Assembly: GCA_946185485.1 (NCBI GenBank)
Contig: CAMHJQ010000026.1
Span: 1-41,023, forward strand
Source of the DNA: an uncultured Prevotellaceae bacterium
GTDB taxonomy: Bacteria > Bacteroidota > Bacteroidia > Bacteroidales > Bacteroidaceae
Direction: 5' to 3'
DNA: 41,023 nt
This document shows, one piece after another, positions 24,027 through 33,404 of the stretch. Made by a program: the position numbers and the translations under genes. How positions within the stretch are numbered: position 1 is the stretch's first letter; each line of letters begins with the position of its first letter. The notes beneath the pieces were generated by a model, which was given only the letters and a program-made list of their open reading frames with translations, had not been told where the DNA came from and made no database searches.

Positions 24027-26489
24027 TTTCTCAGCCTTCTCTTCGGGAATAGTGAAGTCCATGGGGTGCTCAACGATTTCGTCCGTCAGGGCGAAGCGCC
24101 ATACATCCTGCACATTCTCGACATAGTGGAAGTTGACCCCCTTCACGTACATGTCGGGAATCTCGAGGATGTCCTTCTCGTTCTCCTGGCACAGCACGAT
24201 ATCGGTGATGCCGGCACGCTTGGCAGCCAGTATCTTCTCCTTGATGCCGCCAACGGGCAGCACCTTGCCACGCAGGGTGATCTCACCCGTCATGGCGGTA
24301 TTCTTGCGCACCTTGCGCTGGGTCAGTGCCGACGCAATACTGGTGGCGATGGTGATACCTGCCGAGGGACCGTCCTTGGGGGTCGCTCCTTCAGGCACGT
24401 GGATATGGATGTTCCAGTAGTCGAAAATGCGGTAGTCGACGCCTAACAGGTCTATATGTGCCTTGACATACTCCAAGGCGATGATGGCACTCTCCTTCAT
24501 GACGTCGCCCAGATTACCCGTCAGCGTCAGCTTGCCGGCCTTACCCTTCGACAGCGATGTCTCGATAAACAGGATCTCACCGCCCACGCTGGTCCATGCC
24601 AGTCCCGTGACCACACCGGCATAGGCGTTGCCCTGGTAGATGTCGCGGTAGAAGGGGGGCTTGCCCAGCAGGTCCTCAATCTCCGTCGGGGTAATCTTCT
24701 CATAGGGCAGCTCACCGGCTTCCGCTTTCTTGAAGGCCAGCTTGCGCAGGGCTTTGTTCACCTGCTTCTCCAGTTGGCGCACACCGCTCTCACGGGTGTA
24801 CTGCTCAATGATCTTCTCGATGGCTGCCTTGTTGAACGTCAGCTTCTTGTCGTCCAGACCGGTATTCTCCTTCTCCTTGGGGATGAGGTGGCGCTTGGCA
24901 ATCTCATACTTCTCCTCGGTGATATAACCGCTGACCTCGATAATCTCCATACGGTCCAGCAGGGGACGGGGGATGGTGCCGAGGTTGTTGGCGGTGGCAA
25001 TAAACATCACCTTCGACAGGTCGTAGTCCACATCCAGGTAGTTGTCATGGAAGGCTCCGTTCTGTTCGGGGTCCAGCACCTCCAGCAGCGCTGATGCAGG
25101 GTCACCATTATGGGTGTTCTGCGTCACCTTGTCGATCTCGTCCAGAATGAAGACGGGATTGCTGGAACCAGCCTTCTGGATGTTCTTGATGATACGTCCG
25201 GGCATGGCACCGACGTAGGTGCGACGGTGACCGCGAATCTCTGCCTCGTCATGCAGACCACCCAACGACACGCGCACATACTTGCGCTTCAGGGCGTCAG
25301 CAATGCTCTTGCCCAACGAGGTCTTACCGACACCCGGAGGACCGTAGAGACAGAGGATGGGCGACTTCAGGTCACCGCGCAGCGACAGCACGGCGATATA
25401 CTCCAGGATGCGCTCCTTGACTTTCTCCATACCGTAGTGGTCGCGGTCCAGAATCTTCTGGGCACGCTTCAGGTCCATGTCGTCCTGCGTATATTCGCCC
25501 CAGGGCAGGGCCACCAGCGTCTGCAGGTAGGTCAGCTGCACATTGAAGTCGGGCGAGTTCTGGTTGACCTGGTCCAACTTCTCCAGCTCCTTATAGAAGT
25601 ATTTCTCGATGTCCTCGGGCCATTTCTTCTTGCGGGCCTTCTCCAGCAGGTCTTTCTTCTCAGGCGTGCTCTCATTGCCCATCTCTGCCTGCAGGTTCTT
25701 AATCTGCTGCTGCAGGAAGTAGTTGCGCTGCTGCTCGTCAATGTCGTCGCGTGTCTTGTTGCGGATGTCGAGCTTCAGCGTCAGCAGGTTGATCTCGCGG
25801 TTGATGATGCGCAGCGTATTGAAGAGACGCTCCTTCAGCGAGTCCATCTGCAACAGGGCTATCTTCTCCTTGACGCTGAACGGCATATTGGAGCAGATGA
25901 AGTTGAGGGCCATCATGTTGTTGGCCACGTTCTTGATGGCAAAGGAGGCTTCATCGGGCAGGTCGTCGCTCATCTGGATATACTGGGAGGTCTGTTGGCG
26001 CAGGTCTTCCATGGCGGTATTAAACTCCATGTCGCGCTTCTCGGGCACCTCCTCGTGAGCGGGGGTGGCATGACCGATGAGATGAGGCTGGTACTTGACC
26101 AGCTCCAACAGGCGCAGACGGCCTAATCCCTGGATGATGGCGGTGATGTTGCCATTGGGCAGCGTCAGCGTCTTCAGCACCTTGGCATAGACACCCACAT
26201 CGTAGAGGTCGGAACGGATGGGACTTTCCACCTCCGGGTCACGCTGGCATACCACTCCGATGATGTTGGCGTGCTTCTCTGCCTTCCGGATGAGTGACAT
26301 GCTGGACTCACGACCAATCAGGATGGGAGACACCACACCCGGGAACAGCACGAGGTTTCGTACGGCAAGAATAGGCAGGTCGTCAGGCATCTCCATGTTT
26401 GTCAGGTCGCCATATTCGCCTTCTACGTCGGCAATCATCGAGAACGACCTGTTCTTGTTATCCATATACATTTTTATCTTTTCTTCCAT
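24021..26489 (-). CDS. lon: ATP-dependent protease La (Lon)
   Basis: A cytosolic AAA+ serine protease that degrades misfolded and regulatory proteins. The 822 residues comprise the N-terminal substrate domain (about 30-230), a coiled helical region, the AAA+ module with Walker [10 protein letters not shown] and Walker [11 protein letters not shown], and the protease domain. The catalytic dyad is S709 in KDGPSAGIT and K752 in [13 protein letters not shown] start it at ATG 26489 ([16 protein letters not shown]). A longer open frame of 45 residues upstream runs through the promoter and is not coding. It is divergent from yfiC. The stop codon is provided by a TTTGAAG-type repeat. Confidence 0.96.
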   Translation of the reverse strand: MEEKIKMYMDNKNRSFSMIADVEGEYGDLTNMEMPDDLPILAVRNLVLFPGVVSPILIGRESSMSLIRKAEKHANIIGVVCQRDPEVESPIRSDLYDVGVYAKVLKTLTLPNGNITAIIQGLGRLRLLELVKYQPHLIGHATPAHEEVPEKRDMEFNTAMEDLRQQTSQYIQMSDDLPDEASFAIKNVANNMMALNFICSNMPFSVKEKIALLQMDSLKERLFNTLRIINREINLLTLKLDIRNKTRDDIDEQQRNYFLQQQIKNLQAEMGNESTPEKKDLLEKARKKKWPEDIEKYFYKELEKLDQVNQNSPDFNVQLTYLQTLVALPWGEYTQDDMDLKRAQKILDRDHYGMEKVKERILEYIAVLSLRGDLKSPILCLYGPPGVGKTSLGKSIADALKRKYVRVSLGGLHDEAEIRGHRRTYVGAMPGRIIKNIQKAGSSNPVFILDEIDKVTQNTHNGDPASALLEVLDPEQNGAFHDNYLDVDYDLSKVMFIATANNLGTIPRPLLDRMEIIEVSGYITEEKYEIAKRHLIPKEKENTGLDDKKLTFNKAAIEKIIEQYTRESGVRQLEKQVNKALRKLAFKKAEAGELPYEKITPTEIEDLLGKPPFYRDIYQGNAYAGVVTGLAWTSVGGEILFIETSLSKGKAGKLTLTGNLGDVMKESAIIALEYVKAHIDLLGVDYRIFDYWNIHIHVPEGATPKDGPSAGITIATSIASALTQRKVRKNTAMTGEITLRGKVLPVGGIKEKILAAKRAGITDIVLCQENEKDILEIPDMYVKGVNFHYVENVQDVWRFALTDEIVEHPMDFTIPEEKAEKV

Positions 26490-26510
26490 ATTTATAAGCA
26501 AATTGAGCTG

Positions 26511-26518
26511 CAAAGGTA
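26511..26518 (-). promoter_or_regulatory. -7 box (TACCTTTG) for lon
   Basis: A perfect TACCTTTG on the minus strand, 22 bases before the lon ATG, next to a run of T residues. No heat-shock-type inverted repeat (CIRCE) is visible near it. Confidence 0.6.
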
Positions 26519-26603
26519 CGATTTTTTTTTTGAATGCCACGCACCAGATAAGATATTTTATATCTTTAAATGGAAAATGTACAAAAAGTACAAAGAAAAT
26601 GTG

Positions 26604-26611
26604 TATCTTTG
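26604..26611 (+). promoter_or_regulatory. -7 box (TATCTTTG) for yfiC
   Basis: TATCTTTG, a TAnnTTTG-type element, 23 bases before the yfiC ATG. It faces the lon promoter across about 85 bases. Confidence 0.55.
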
Positions 26612-26634
26612 CAGCCAAAAACAAGTCATAGACG

Positions 26635-27294
26635 ATGTTTCAATTCCGACAATTCACCATTGAACAGCAACATTGCGCCATGAAGGTCGGTACTGACGGT
26701 GTTCTGTTGGGGGCGTGGGCCTGTGGTGGCTCCTGCATGCTGGACGTAGGCACGGGCACGGGTATCATCGCACTGATGCTGGCGCAGCGTTATCCTGATG
26801 GCCGGGTGACAGCCGTCGACATGGACGAGGGCGCTGTCCGTCAGGCAACAGAGAATGTCGTGCGTTCTCCTTTCTCCCGTCAGGTGACCGTGCTCCACGA
26901 AACGCTACAGCAGCACCAGGGTCTCTATGACGCCATCGTCTGTAATCCGCCCTTCTTTATGGATTCACTGCAAGCCCCTGACCGCCAACGTGCTATGGCT
27001 CGACATGCCACGACGCTGACCTATGCCGATCTGATGCGTCATGCCTGCCGTCTGCTGTCCGACGATGGTGAGCTGAGCGTCATCGTTCCCTTCGACTACC
27101 GCAAGCGCATGGAGGACGAGGCGACCTTCGTAGGTTTCTTCCCTTCTCGTGTATGTGCCGTCTGTACCGTCCCCGGCAAACCGCCCCGCCGCTACCTCCT
27201 TTCCTTCCGCAAGCATCCCTGCCCCCGCCACACTGACACCATCACCCTCGGTGATGCTCACTACCACCAACTCACAGGCAACTTTTATATTTGA
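26635..27294 (+). CDS. yfiC: tRNA1(Val) A37 N6-methyltransferase (YfiC/TrmN6-type)
   Basis: A 219-residue SAM-dependent methyltransferase. The SAM-binding motif is LDVGTGTGIIALMLAQR (about residues 36-52), with the acidic residue in VTAVDMDE. The N6-adenine catalytic motif NPPF lies in IVCNPPFFMDS (about 104-107). The N-terminal FRQFTIEQQHCAMKVGTDG is characteristic of the YfiC family that methylates A37 of tRNA-Val. The stop codon TGA is the first TGA of a TTTGAAG repeat array, and the gene converges on the GH25 gene across a repeat element that exactly fills the spacer. Confidence 0.9.
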   Translation: MFQFRQFTIEQQHCAMKVGTDGVLLGAWACGGSCMLDVGTGTGIIALMLAQRYPDGRVTAVDMDEGAVRQATENVVRSPFSRQVTVLHETLQQHQGLYDAIVCNPPFFMDSLQAPDRQRAMARHATTLTYADLMRHACRLLSDDGELSVIVPFDYRKRMEDEATFVGFFPSRVCAVCTVPGKPPRRYLLSFRKHPCPRHTDTITLGDAHYHQLTGNFYI

Positions 27295-27394
27295 AGTTTG
27301 AAGTTTGAAATTTATGATATGTTCAAAGGGTGAAAATGCATGAATCAATATCACGGCTGAGTGTAATCATAAACTTCAAACTTCAAACTTCAAA
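27290..27394. repeat. Heptamer-armed inverted-repeat element, copy 1
   Basis: Left arm 27290-27318 (TTTGAAG units ending TTTATGAT) and right arm 27366-27394 (ATCATAAA then CTTCAAA units) are 29-base inverted repeats with one mismatch. They enclose a 47-base core (27319-27365). The core matches that of the copy at 37043-37194 except for four substitutions and one indel. The element fills the space between two converging stop codons, so it could fold into one long hairpin in transcripts from either side. It encodes no plausible protein. Confidence 0.9.
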
Positions 27395-27398
27395 AACA

Positions 27399-28811
27399 TC
27401 ACTCATGTGCTCCCGTGCTTAAAAACTCTTCCCACTGACTCTGGTAGCCATTGAACACATTGATGTCGACGGGACCGTGGATGCCACTGACGCGCCCGTC
27501 AGCAGACAGCTGCCAGTAGACCAGCTTCACGTCGGGCTTGTACTCGCCATAGCGGGCTATCCAGACATTATAGTGCCGCTTGATGTCGTCAGCATGCTGC
27601 ATATAGCGGTTGACAAACATCTGGTTGACATAGAGGATAGGCCGCATGCCTGTCCGCCGCTCCACAATGCGTAGGAAGCTGCGCACACGCTGCAGAAGCA
27701 CCTCGCTGCCGCCTATCTGCTCCACCTGTGCCACTGTCGGTTCCACGTCCATCACGGGTGGGAAATCGCCCTTGCGGAACAGCGTATGGGTGACGAAGTA
27801 GTTGGCCTGCGCCTCTGCTGAGGTACGGATGGAGAAGAAGTGGTAGGCTCCTACCTTCAGCCCTTGGCGCTTGGCCTGTTGGTAGTCGCTCAGGAAGTAG
27901 CGGTTACGGATGGAGGTGCCCTCCGTGGACTTGATATATACAAACGAGACGGGGAAGGTCTGCCCGTCGGTAGGATGCTTCTGTCCTAAGGAGGTGATGC
28001 GCACCCTGCGCCAGTCTATACGGTAGCGCTTGCGACCCTTCTCATGCTGGTGGCGTGAGATGTCGATGCCATAGATGCGTTCAGAGGTATAGCGTAGCCG
28101 CTCACCCAGGAATTTTCCGTCTTTCCATTGTCCTACGCGTACGGCATGGTGGGGCGTCGACTCAAAGCCAAAACCATGACGGCTGTCGTCCTGCCAGAAA
28201 CCCTCATAGTGGCTGCCGTCATGGCCGTCGAAGGTCCCCTGTCCGCAGGCTTGCAGCCATGCGTCCATCTGTCCGCGATAGGTGCCGAGGGTGTCGGTAC
28301 GGGTGGCACTCACGATGGTGTCGTTGGCAAAGATGCCGCAGACGATACGTCCTTGCCAGTCGCGCACGATGCCCGGGCCATGAACGGGTCCGACATGGAA
28401 ATGGCCGGCCTTCCAATAGCCTCCGGCCATCTTGACGGCAGGCAATAGCCTGTCCTTGGCGGCGATGGTCCTTCGGGTGATAGTGGGTGGCCTGGACACT
28501 CCTGAAGACTGGGAGAGCCTGGTCAACAGGGTATGGTACTGTGCAATGAGGTTATAGCCCTCATCGGTGACCTGATGGGTGCGCAGATAGTAGTCCAGTT
28601 CGTTCAGCTGGGCCTTGACGCTGGTGGTGTCGATGGTGGGCAGTACGGAAGTCCTGATGAGCACTTTGTCAGGAATGCCTGTAGGCTGGGGCTTGGAGAA
28701 AAGCATGAAGGAAATGAACATCAAAAGAATGATTAAGCATAGGAATGAGACTACGCCCACCTTACGGCGGAACATTCCTTTCATTTCTCTCATTTCTTTC
28801 TTTTCTTTCAT
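27399..28811 (-). CDS. Membrane-anchored MORN-repeat/GH25 lysozyme-like protein
   Basis: A 470-residue protein with a charged N-terminus, one membrane segment (about residues 18-40, VGVVSFLCLIILLMFISFML) and a periplasmic remainder. Residues about 130-245 contain degenerate MORN-type repeats (YRGQMDAWLQACGQGTF, YEGFWQDDSRHGFGF). Residues about 250-460 form a glycoside hydrolase family 25 domain with YGIDISRHQ, VYIKSTEG and the catalytic MDVEP, which cleaves the glycan strand of peptidoglycan. The N-terminal residues KEKKEMREMKGM are encoded by short GAAA-rich repeats that begin at the nudC stop codon, one base upstream. Last gene of the kdsB-nucleotidase-nudC run. Probably a cell-wall remodelling enzyme (inference). 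Confidence 0.88.
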   Translation of the reverse strand: MKEKKEMREMKGMFRRKVGVVSFLCLIILLMFISFMLFSKPQPTGIPDKVLIRTSVLPTIDTTSVKAQLNELDYYLRTHQVTDEGYNLIAQYHTLLTRLSQSSGVSRPPTITRRTIAAKDRLLPAVKMAGGYWKAGHFHVGPVHGPGIVRDWQGRIVCGIFANDTIVSATRTDTLGTYRGQMDAWLQACGQGTFDGHDGSHYEGFWQDDSRHGFGFESTPHHAVRVGQWKDGKFLGERLRYTSERIYGIDISRHQHEKGRKRYRIDWRRVRITSLGQKHPTDGQTFPVSFVYIKSTEGTSIRNRYFLSDYQQAKRQGLKVGAYHFFSIRTSAEAQANYFVTHTLFRKGDFPPVMDVEPTVAQVEQIGGSEVLLQRVRSFLRIVERRTGMRPILYVNQMFVNRYMQHADDIKRHYNVWIARYGEYKPDVKLVYWQLSADGRVSGIHGPVDINVFNGYQSQWEEFLSTGAHE

Positions 28812-28812
28812 T

Positions 28813-29580
28813 TCATTTGACTTCTTCCAGCCATGCGTCTATCAGGTGTCGGGCGATGGACAGCTTTTCGGGGATGTGGGGCAGGTGGTCGCGGTCAAAC
28901 CACGAACCCTTGGACAACTCGGAGCGCTGCAGGTGTATCTTCCCGTGGTCGTAGTCTGCGGTGTAGCCTACCATCAGTCCGCAGGGGTAGGGCCATGGCT
29001 GTGACCCAAAATAGCGCAGGTTGGTGATGTGCAGTCCCGTCTCCTCCATGACTTCCCGGTGGACGGCTTCTTCCAGCGTCTCGCCCGTCTCGACGAAACC
29101 GGCCACCAACCCATAGTGGTCGTCGCGAAAACTGTTGGCATGCACCAGCAGCACCTCGTCCCGCGCTGCACCGCTACTGTCTGTCACCCTTCGCCGTACC
29201 AGCACGATGATAGCGATGGCCAGCTGGGGCCACACCTCCTTGCCGCAGTGCTCGCATTTCTTCGAGATGGCCGTATCAAAGCGCATAGGTCCGCCGCAGA
29301 CACCGCAAAACTTGGTATTCTGGTCCCAGTACAGCAGCTCGTGACACTTCCCCGCCTTCAGATAGTCTTCCTCCGCCAGCTTGTAGTAACTCTGCCGCAA
29401 CGGACACATCTCGTAAGGATGCGCTGCGATAGGGGCATCAATACGATAGGCCTTATGGCCGTCAATATCCATCACTGTCGTCCATGGCTTCACTTCCGTC
29501 GGTGGCTCCGTCGGAATCTGATAGCTGTCTCCAACCTTTTCTAACACCAGGTCACTCTGGCAGAAAACAAAGTACTGCAT
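28813..29580 (-). CDS. nudC: NADH pyrophosphatase / NAD-cap hydrolase NudC
   Basis: A Nudix hydrolase of 255 residues that cleaves NAD(H) and can remove NAD caps from RNA. A zinc ribbon (FCGVCGGPM and CEHCGK, two CxxC pairs, about residues 92-117) precedes the Nudix box GFVETGETLEEAVHREVMEE. The NudC-specific signature SQPWPYP follows about 15 residues later. The N-terminal domain is short, as in other bacterial NudC proteins. The gene lies 39 bases after the nucleotidase stop and one base before the GH25 gene, in a run of genes read on the minus strand. Confidence 0.94.
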   Translation of the reverse strand: MQYFVFCQSDLVLEKVGDSYQIPTEPPTEVKPWTTVMDIDGHKAYRIDAPIAAHPYEMCPLRQSYYKLAEEDYLKAGKCHELLYWDQNTKFCGVCGGPMRFDTAISKKCEHCGKEVWPQLAIAIIVLVRRRVTDSSGAARDEVLLVHANSFRDDHYGLVAGFVETGETLEEAVHREVMEETGLHITNLRYFGSQPWPYPCGLMVGYTADYDHGKIHLQRSELSKGSWFDRDHLPHIPEKLSIARHLIDAWLEEVK

Positions 29581-29619
29581 GTGTTTGTCTAATTGGTATA
29601 ATCCGTGAAATCCGTTGTC

Positions 29620-31368
29620 TTATTCCCCGAAAATCAGTTTCCGGTCTCGCTCTATGGCAGGCTTCGTCCACTCCTCCGGAACAAACTTCCAGTTGTTCAG
29701 CGTCTTGGGCGTCACGTTGCCCTCGCGCTCAATCTTCTGGGTGAGGTAGTACCGCTGGTCGCGCTCACTCATATAGACGATGCGGCCGGGGATGGAGTCC
29801 ATCGGGATGCCGGCACCGCGTGTCAGCAGCTCACCACCGCCATTTCCGCGGTAGCTGTTCATGGCGACGCGATACCAGGCGCTCTCGTCAAACGGACGAC
29901 CGTCAGAGAACTGCAGAATCCTGACCTTCTGACCGTTAGGCTTGGTGACGTCCACCTCATAGTCGAGTCCTGCTGCGGAGTCGAAGTTGAAGGTGAAGTT
30001 CTTGAAACCCATGCGCTGCTGGTCGCTCAGGGCGTCCTCGTTCAGCAGCATGATATGGTCGTCGGGCGTCTTCATGGTGTTCACCCATAGACCGTAGCTC
30101 ATCTCCAGATAGTCGTGGATCTCCTTGCCGGTCATGCGGAGCACGTAGATCTTGTTCTCAAAACGGTATAGCTTGAACATATCGCTCATATAGATGGGAC
30201 CGGCCTTGATGACTGAGTTGAACGACAGGGGGGCATTGAACGACAGGTCGGCACCGGTATGCTCCAGCTGCAACTGGTGGATATAGTCGGTGAAGACTGC
30301 TGACCCAAAGAAGGCCTCGCGGGAGTACATGGGAATGGTAAAGGTGCCCAACCGACGCTCGACGAAGGTGCGGACGCTGTCTATCTGCGACTGGAAATGC
30401 TGCATATAGCCTTCGTCCAGGGCTTCACCGGTGATGTCGACAATCTCGCCTTTCTTCTCCACAATCTCATAGCGCCTGCCGTCGTTTCCTTTTCCCTGCT
30501 TCTCTTTTAATGTGATGGTGGCTTGTGCCACATGGGTGGCATTACACGAGGGGTCCAGACAGAGCACACCGTTCGACAGCACCTCATGGCGGGAACGGTG
30601 GTCGTGGCCGTAGAAGACGATGTCGAAGCCCGCTACCGTCTCAGCTACTTTCTTCGCGGCATCCTCGTCATACTCGTCGGTGACGATGCCACCGTCCCAG
30701 CCGCTATGGAAGAGTCCTACGATGACGTCAGCGTGCTCTTCCTCACGCAGGATCTTCACCCACCTGCGGGCACAGGCTGTCATCTCCTCAAAGCGCAGCC
30801 CTTCCCACAGACTCTCGTGCAGCCAGTTGGGGATGGCGGGGGTCAGCAGACCTAAGATGGCCAGGCGCACACCGTCGCGCTCTACCATCAGGTAGGGCTT
30901 CACGTATGGCTTGCCGCTCTTGGTATCGATGATGTTGGCACCGAGGGTGGGGCACTGCAACTCGCTGATCCACTTGTCATACACGGCATGGCCCGTCTCT
31001 ACGTCGTGGTTACCGAAGGTCTGGGCGTCATACTGCAGGTAGTTGATGACCTCAGCGGCGATATTGGGTGCGTCTGTCTTGACGAAGTTGGTATAGTAGC
31101 AGGTGGGCTGTCCTTGCAGGATGTCGCCATTGTCCATGAGGATGAGGTTCTTCCCAAACTGCTCCCGCTGCCGCTTCAGGTAGCTGCTGACACGTGCCAT
31201 CGAACCCTTCATGGGCTTGCGCTCAATGAAGTCGTAGGGGAAGAAGGCGCCGTGTACATCGGAGGTTTCTATTAGTCGCAGGGTGACGGTATGTTCTTTC
31301 TTGGCCATCGTGGTGGTGGTAAGGCACAACAGTGCCAGTGAGGTAATAATCGTCTTTTTCATCTTCAT
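29620..31368 (-). CDS. Exported UshA-like 5'-nucleotidase / 2',3'-cyclic phosphodiesterase
   Basis: A 582-residue periplasmic metallophosphoesterase that probably releases phosphate from nucleotides. The signal peptide ends near TTMAKK (residue 22). The dinuclear-metal motifs are all present: ETSDVHG, MDNGDILQG, FGNHDVE, GLFHSGWD and FYGHDHRSRHE. The C-terminal 5'-nucleotidase domain (about 330-560) contains GADLSFNAPLSF and the aromatic base-binding region. It follows kdsB by 2 bases and precedes nudC. Both it and NudC act on nucleotides, so nucleotide salvage is a possible shared theme. Confidence 0.9.
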   Translation of the reverse strand: MKMKKTIITSLALLCLTTTTMAKKEHTVTLRLIETSDVHGAFFPYDFIERKPMKGSMARVSSYLKRQREQFGKNLILMDNGDILQGQPTCYYTNFVKTDAPNIAAEVINYLQYDAQTFGNHDVETGHAVYDKWISELQCPTLGANIIDTKSGKPYVKPYLMVERDGVRLAILGLLTPAIPNWLHESLWEGLRFEEMTACARRWVKILREEEHADVIVGLFHSGWDGGIVTDEYDEDAAKKVAETVAGFDIVFYGHDHRSRHEVLSNGVLCLDPSCNATHVAQATITLKEKQGKGNDGRRYEIVEKKGEIVDITGEALDEGYMQHFQSQIDSVRTFVERRLGTFTIPMYSREAFFGSAVFTDYIHQLQLEHTGADLSFNAPLSFNSVIKAGPIYMSDMFKLYRFENKIYVLRMTGKEIHDYLEMSYGLWVNTMKTPDDHIMLLNEDALSDQQRMGFKNFTFNFDSAAGLDYEVDVTKPNGQKVRILQFSDGRPFDESAWYRVAMNSYRGNGGGELLTRGAGIPMDSIPGRIVYMSERDQRYYLTQKIEREGNVTPKTLNNWKFVPEEWTKPAIERDRKLIFGE

Positions 31369-31370
31369 AG

Positions 31371-32117
31371 TCAGGTCGTTATTTGGTTTAGGAAGTGTTC
31401 AGCGCGCTGCAGGTCCTCGGGGGTGTCGATACCTACGGTCTCCACATCGGTCAGACCCACGCGGATGCGGTAGCCGTTCTCCAACCAGCGCAGCTGTTCC
31501 AGACTCTCAGCCTTCTCTAAGGGCGACTGGGGCAGCTGGGTCACCTCCCGCAACACCTCGCGGCGGTAGGCATACAGCCCCAGATGCTTCAGGTAGGGAT
31601 AGTGCGCCAGCCAGGCCTGCTGCTCCTGCCCTCTGACGTAGGGGATGACGGAACGGCTGAAGTAGAGGGCAAAGCCCCGCAGGTCGGTGACAATCTTGGG
31701 CGAGTTGGGGTTCATGACGGCTTCAATACTCTCAAAGCGCTTGCCCAACGTACCTATCTGTGTATCAGCATCTTCAAACAGCTCCTTCAAGGTGTGGATC
31801 TGACTGCCTTGGATGAATGGCTCGTCGCCCTGGATATTGATGATGACATCGGCATCGGTACCTATCTTCTCGGCAGCTTCCTCGATGCGGTCGGTACCGC
31901 TCTTATGGTCGCTGCGGGTCATGACGGCACGCCCTCCAAACTGTTCCACACACTGCCGTATGCGCTCGTCGTCAGTGGCGACATAGGCCTCTCCCAACAC
32001 GGAGACGGCTTGTTCATAGACGCGTTGGATGACGGGCTTGCCACCCAACAGGGCAAGTGGCTTGCCAGGAAAGCGTGTCGAGGCAAAGCGGGCGGGAATA
32101 ATGGCTATAAACTTCAT
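31371..32117 (-). CDS. kdsB: 3-deoxy-manno-octulosonate cytidylyltransferase
   Basis: Activates Kdo to CMP-Kdo for the lipid A-core of LPS. The 248-residue protein starts MKFIAIIPARFASTRFPGKP, the nucleotide-binding motif, followed by IINIQGDEPFIQ and the C-terminal VETVGIDTPEDL with metal-binding aspartates. First gene of a four-gene minus-strand run and divergent from the MORN protein gene. Its presence confirms a Kdo-containing Gram-negative envelope. Confidence 0.96.
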   Translation of the reverse strand: MKFIAIIPARFASTRFPGKPLALLGGKPVIQRVYEQAVSVLGEAYVATDDERIRQCVEQFGGRAVMTRSDHKSGTDRIEEAAEKIGTDADVIINIQGDEPFIQGSQIHTLKELFEDADTQIGTLGKRFESIEAVMNPNSPKIVTDLRGFALYFSRSVIPYVRGQEQQAWLAHYPYLKHLGLYAYRREVLREVTQLPQSPLEKAESLEQLRWLENGYRIRVGLTDVETVGIDTPEDLQRAEHFLNQITT

Positions 32118-32146
32118 GCGGTCGTAAAATCTTTTTAATTTGGTTG

Positions 32147-32154
32147 CAAAGATA
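32147..32154 (-). promoter_or_regulatory. -7 box (TATCTTTG) for kdsB
   Basis: TATCTTTG on the minus strand, 30 bases before the kdsB start. It fits the TAnnTTTG pattern, but the -33 box is weak. Confidence 0.5.
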
Positions 32155-32175
32155 GTGAATATTTTTTAAAACGCA

Positions 32176-32205
32176 TTGCGGTATCGGATTTTTTTCATAC
32201 CTTTG
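32176..32205 (+). promoter_or_regulatory. Promoter for the MORN-repeat gene
   Basis: A -33-like TTG (32176-32178) is spaced 19 bases from TACCTTTG (32198-32205), 27 bases before the ATG at 32232. Confidence 0.6.
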
Positions 32206-32231
32206 TCAAATTAAAATTGAAATAGCAAAGA

Positions 32232-33350
32232 ATGAAACTACGATATATCACACTTTTCACGATAGCTGCATGGTCCATGGCGACAGCAGCACAGAAAATC
32301 ACCCTCGGTTCCTGCACCATGAAGGACGGGGGCGTCTATCAGGGCGAGATGCAGGCGGGCAAACCGCATGGCAAGGGGCGTACCACCTGGAAGGATGGTG
32401 ACAGCTTCGAGGGCGAGTATGTCAAGGGCAAGCGTCAGGGCTATGGCACCTACACGTTCTACGACGGCGAGAAGTACGAGGGCGAGTGGATGCAGGACCA
32501 CCAGCACGGCCGCGGCATCTTCTACTACAGCAACAACAACCGCTACGACGGTCTCTGGTACCGCGACGACCGCGAGGGACATGGCGTCATGTACTACTTC
32601 AACGGCGACAAGTACGACGGTGGCTGGCGCGCTGACCAGCGCCACGGACAGGGCACCTACACCTTCAAGGGCGGTGCTTTCTACCGGGGCGAGTGGCGGC
32701 AGGACAAGAAGAACGGCCATGGCCTCTTCGACTGGGGCGACGGCTCCAGCTACGACGGCCAGTGGCAGAACGACCACCAGCAGGGCAAGGGTACCTACCG
32801 GTATGCCAATGGCGACGTCTATGTCGGACAGTTCCAGAACGACATGCAGCATGGCCGCGGCATCTATACGTTCCAGAATGGTGACGTCTACGAGGGCGAC
32901 TATGCCAATGGACAGCGCACGGGACAGGGCATCTTCCGCTATGCCAACGGCGACAAATATACGGGACAGTTCCTCAATGGCGACAAGTCGGGACAGGGCA
33001 TGCTGGTCCGCAAGAGTGGCGACACCTACCAGGGGGAGTGGAAGAAAGACAAGCTGAACGGCAAGGCGAAGGTCACCTACAAGAGTGGTGACCAGATAGA
33101 GGGGCAGTTCAGCAATGGCCAGCCGCATGGCGAATGTGTCGCCCGCTATGCTGACGGCTCCAAGTTCAAGGGCCACTTCCGCAATGGCAAGCGTAACGGT
33201 CCTGCCATCGAGGAGGACAAGGAGGGCAAGCGCTTCGAGGGGACCTACGTCGACGACAAGCGCGACGGCCGTTTCATCGAGAAAGACCGCAACGGCAACA
33301 TCATCGCCAAGGGCAGCTACGTCCGGGGACGCCGCCAGTTAGACAGATAA
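32232..33350 (+). CDS. Exported protein of 14 MORN repeats
   Basis: A 372-residue protein: a signal peptide (MKLRYITLFTIAAWSMATAA) followed by about 14 consecutive 23-residue MORN repeats from residue 34 to 355, of the form Y-x-G-x-W-x-x-x-x-x-x-G-x-G-x-x-x-x-x-x-G-D-x. No other domain is visible. MORN repeats form extended beta-hairpin solenoids that bind lipids or proteins. Location is probably the periplasm or cell surface. The repeats have a strongly conserved spacing with varied residues, so this is an old array. A second MORN-containing protein, fused to GH25, lies 3.4 kb away. Function unknown. Confidence 0.9.
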   Translation: MKLRYITLFTIAAWSMATAAQKITLGSCTMKDGGVYQGEMQAGKPHGKGRTTWKDGDSFEGEYVKGKRQGYGTYTFYDGEKYEGEWMQDHQHGRGIFYYSNNNRYDGLWYRDDREGHGVMYYFNGDKYDGGWRADQRHGQGTYTFKGGAFYRGEWRQDKKNGHGLFDWGDGSSYDGQWQNDHQQGKGTYRYANGDVYVGQFQNDMQHGRGIYTFQNGDVYEGDYANGQRTGQGIFRYANGDKYTGQFLNGDKSGQGMLVRKSGDTYQGEWKKDKLNGKAKVTYKSGDQIEGQFSNGQPHGECVARYADGSKFKGHFRNGKRNGPAIEEDKEGKRFEGTYVDDKRDGRFIEKDRNGNIIAKGSYVRGRRQLDR

Positions 33351-33404
33351 CAGATAACAACAAGCAGACAACTAGTTTAAAAACCCTATAAAACAAATTC
33401 AATT

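Noticed and set aside
25110..26126. A 338-residue plus-strand open frame opposite lon
   Set aside because: Antisense shadow of lon with Leu/Val/His-rich composition and no domain.
26490..26624. A 45-residue N-terminal extension of Lon
   Set aside because: It runs through the lon -7 box and the divergent promoter region and has no match to Lon N-termini. ATG 26489 is preferred.
26965..27354. A minus-strand open frame through the heptamer-armed element
   Set aside because: Most of it is antisense to yfiC. The core copies differ by an indel, so the frame is not kept and a protein is unlikely.
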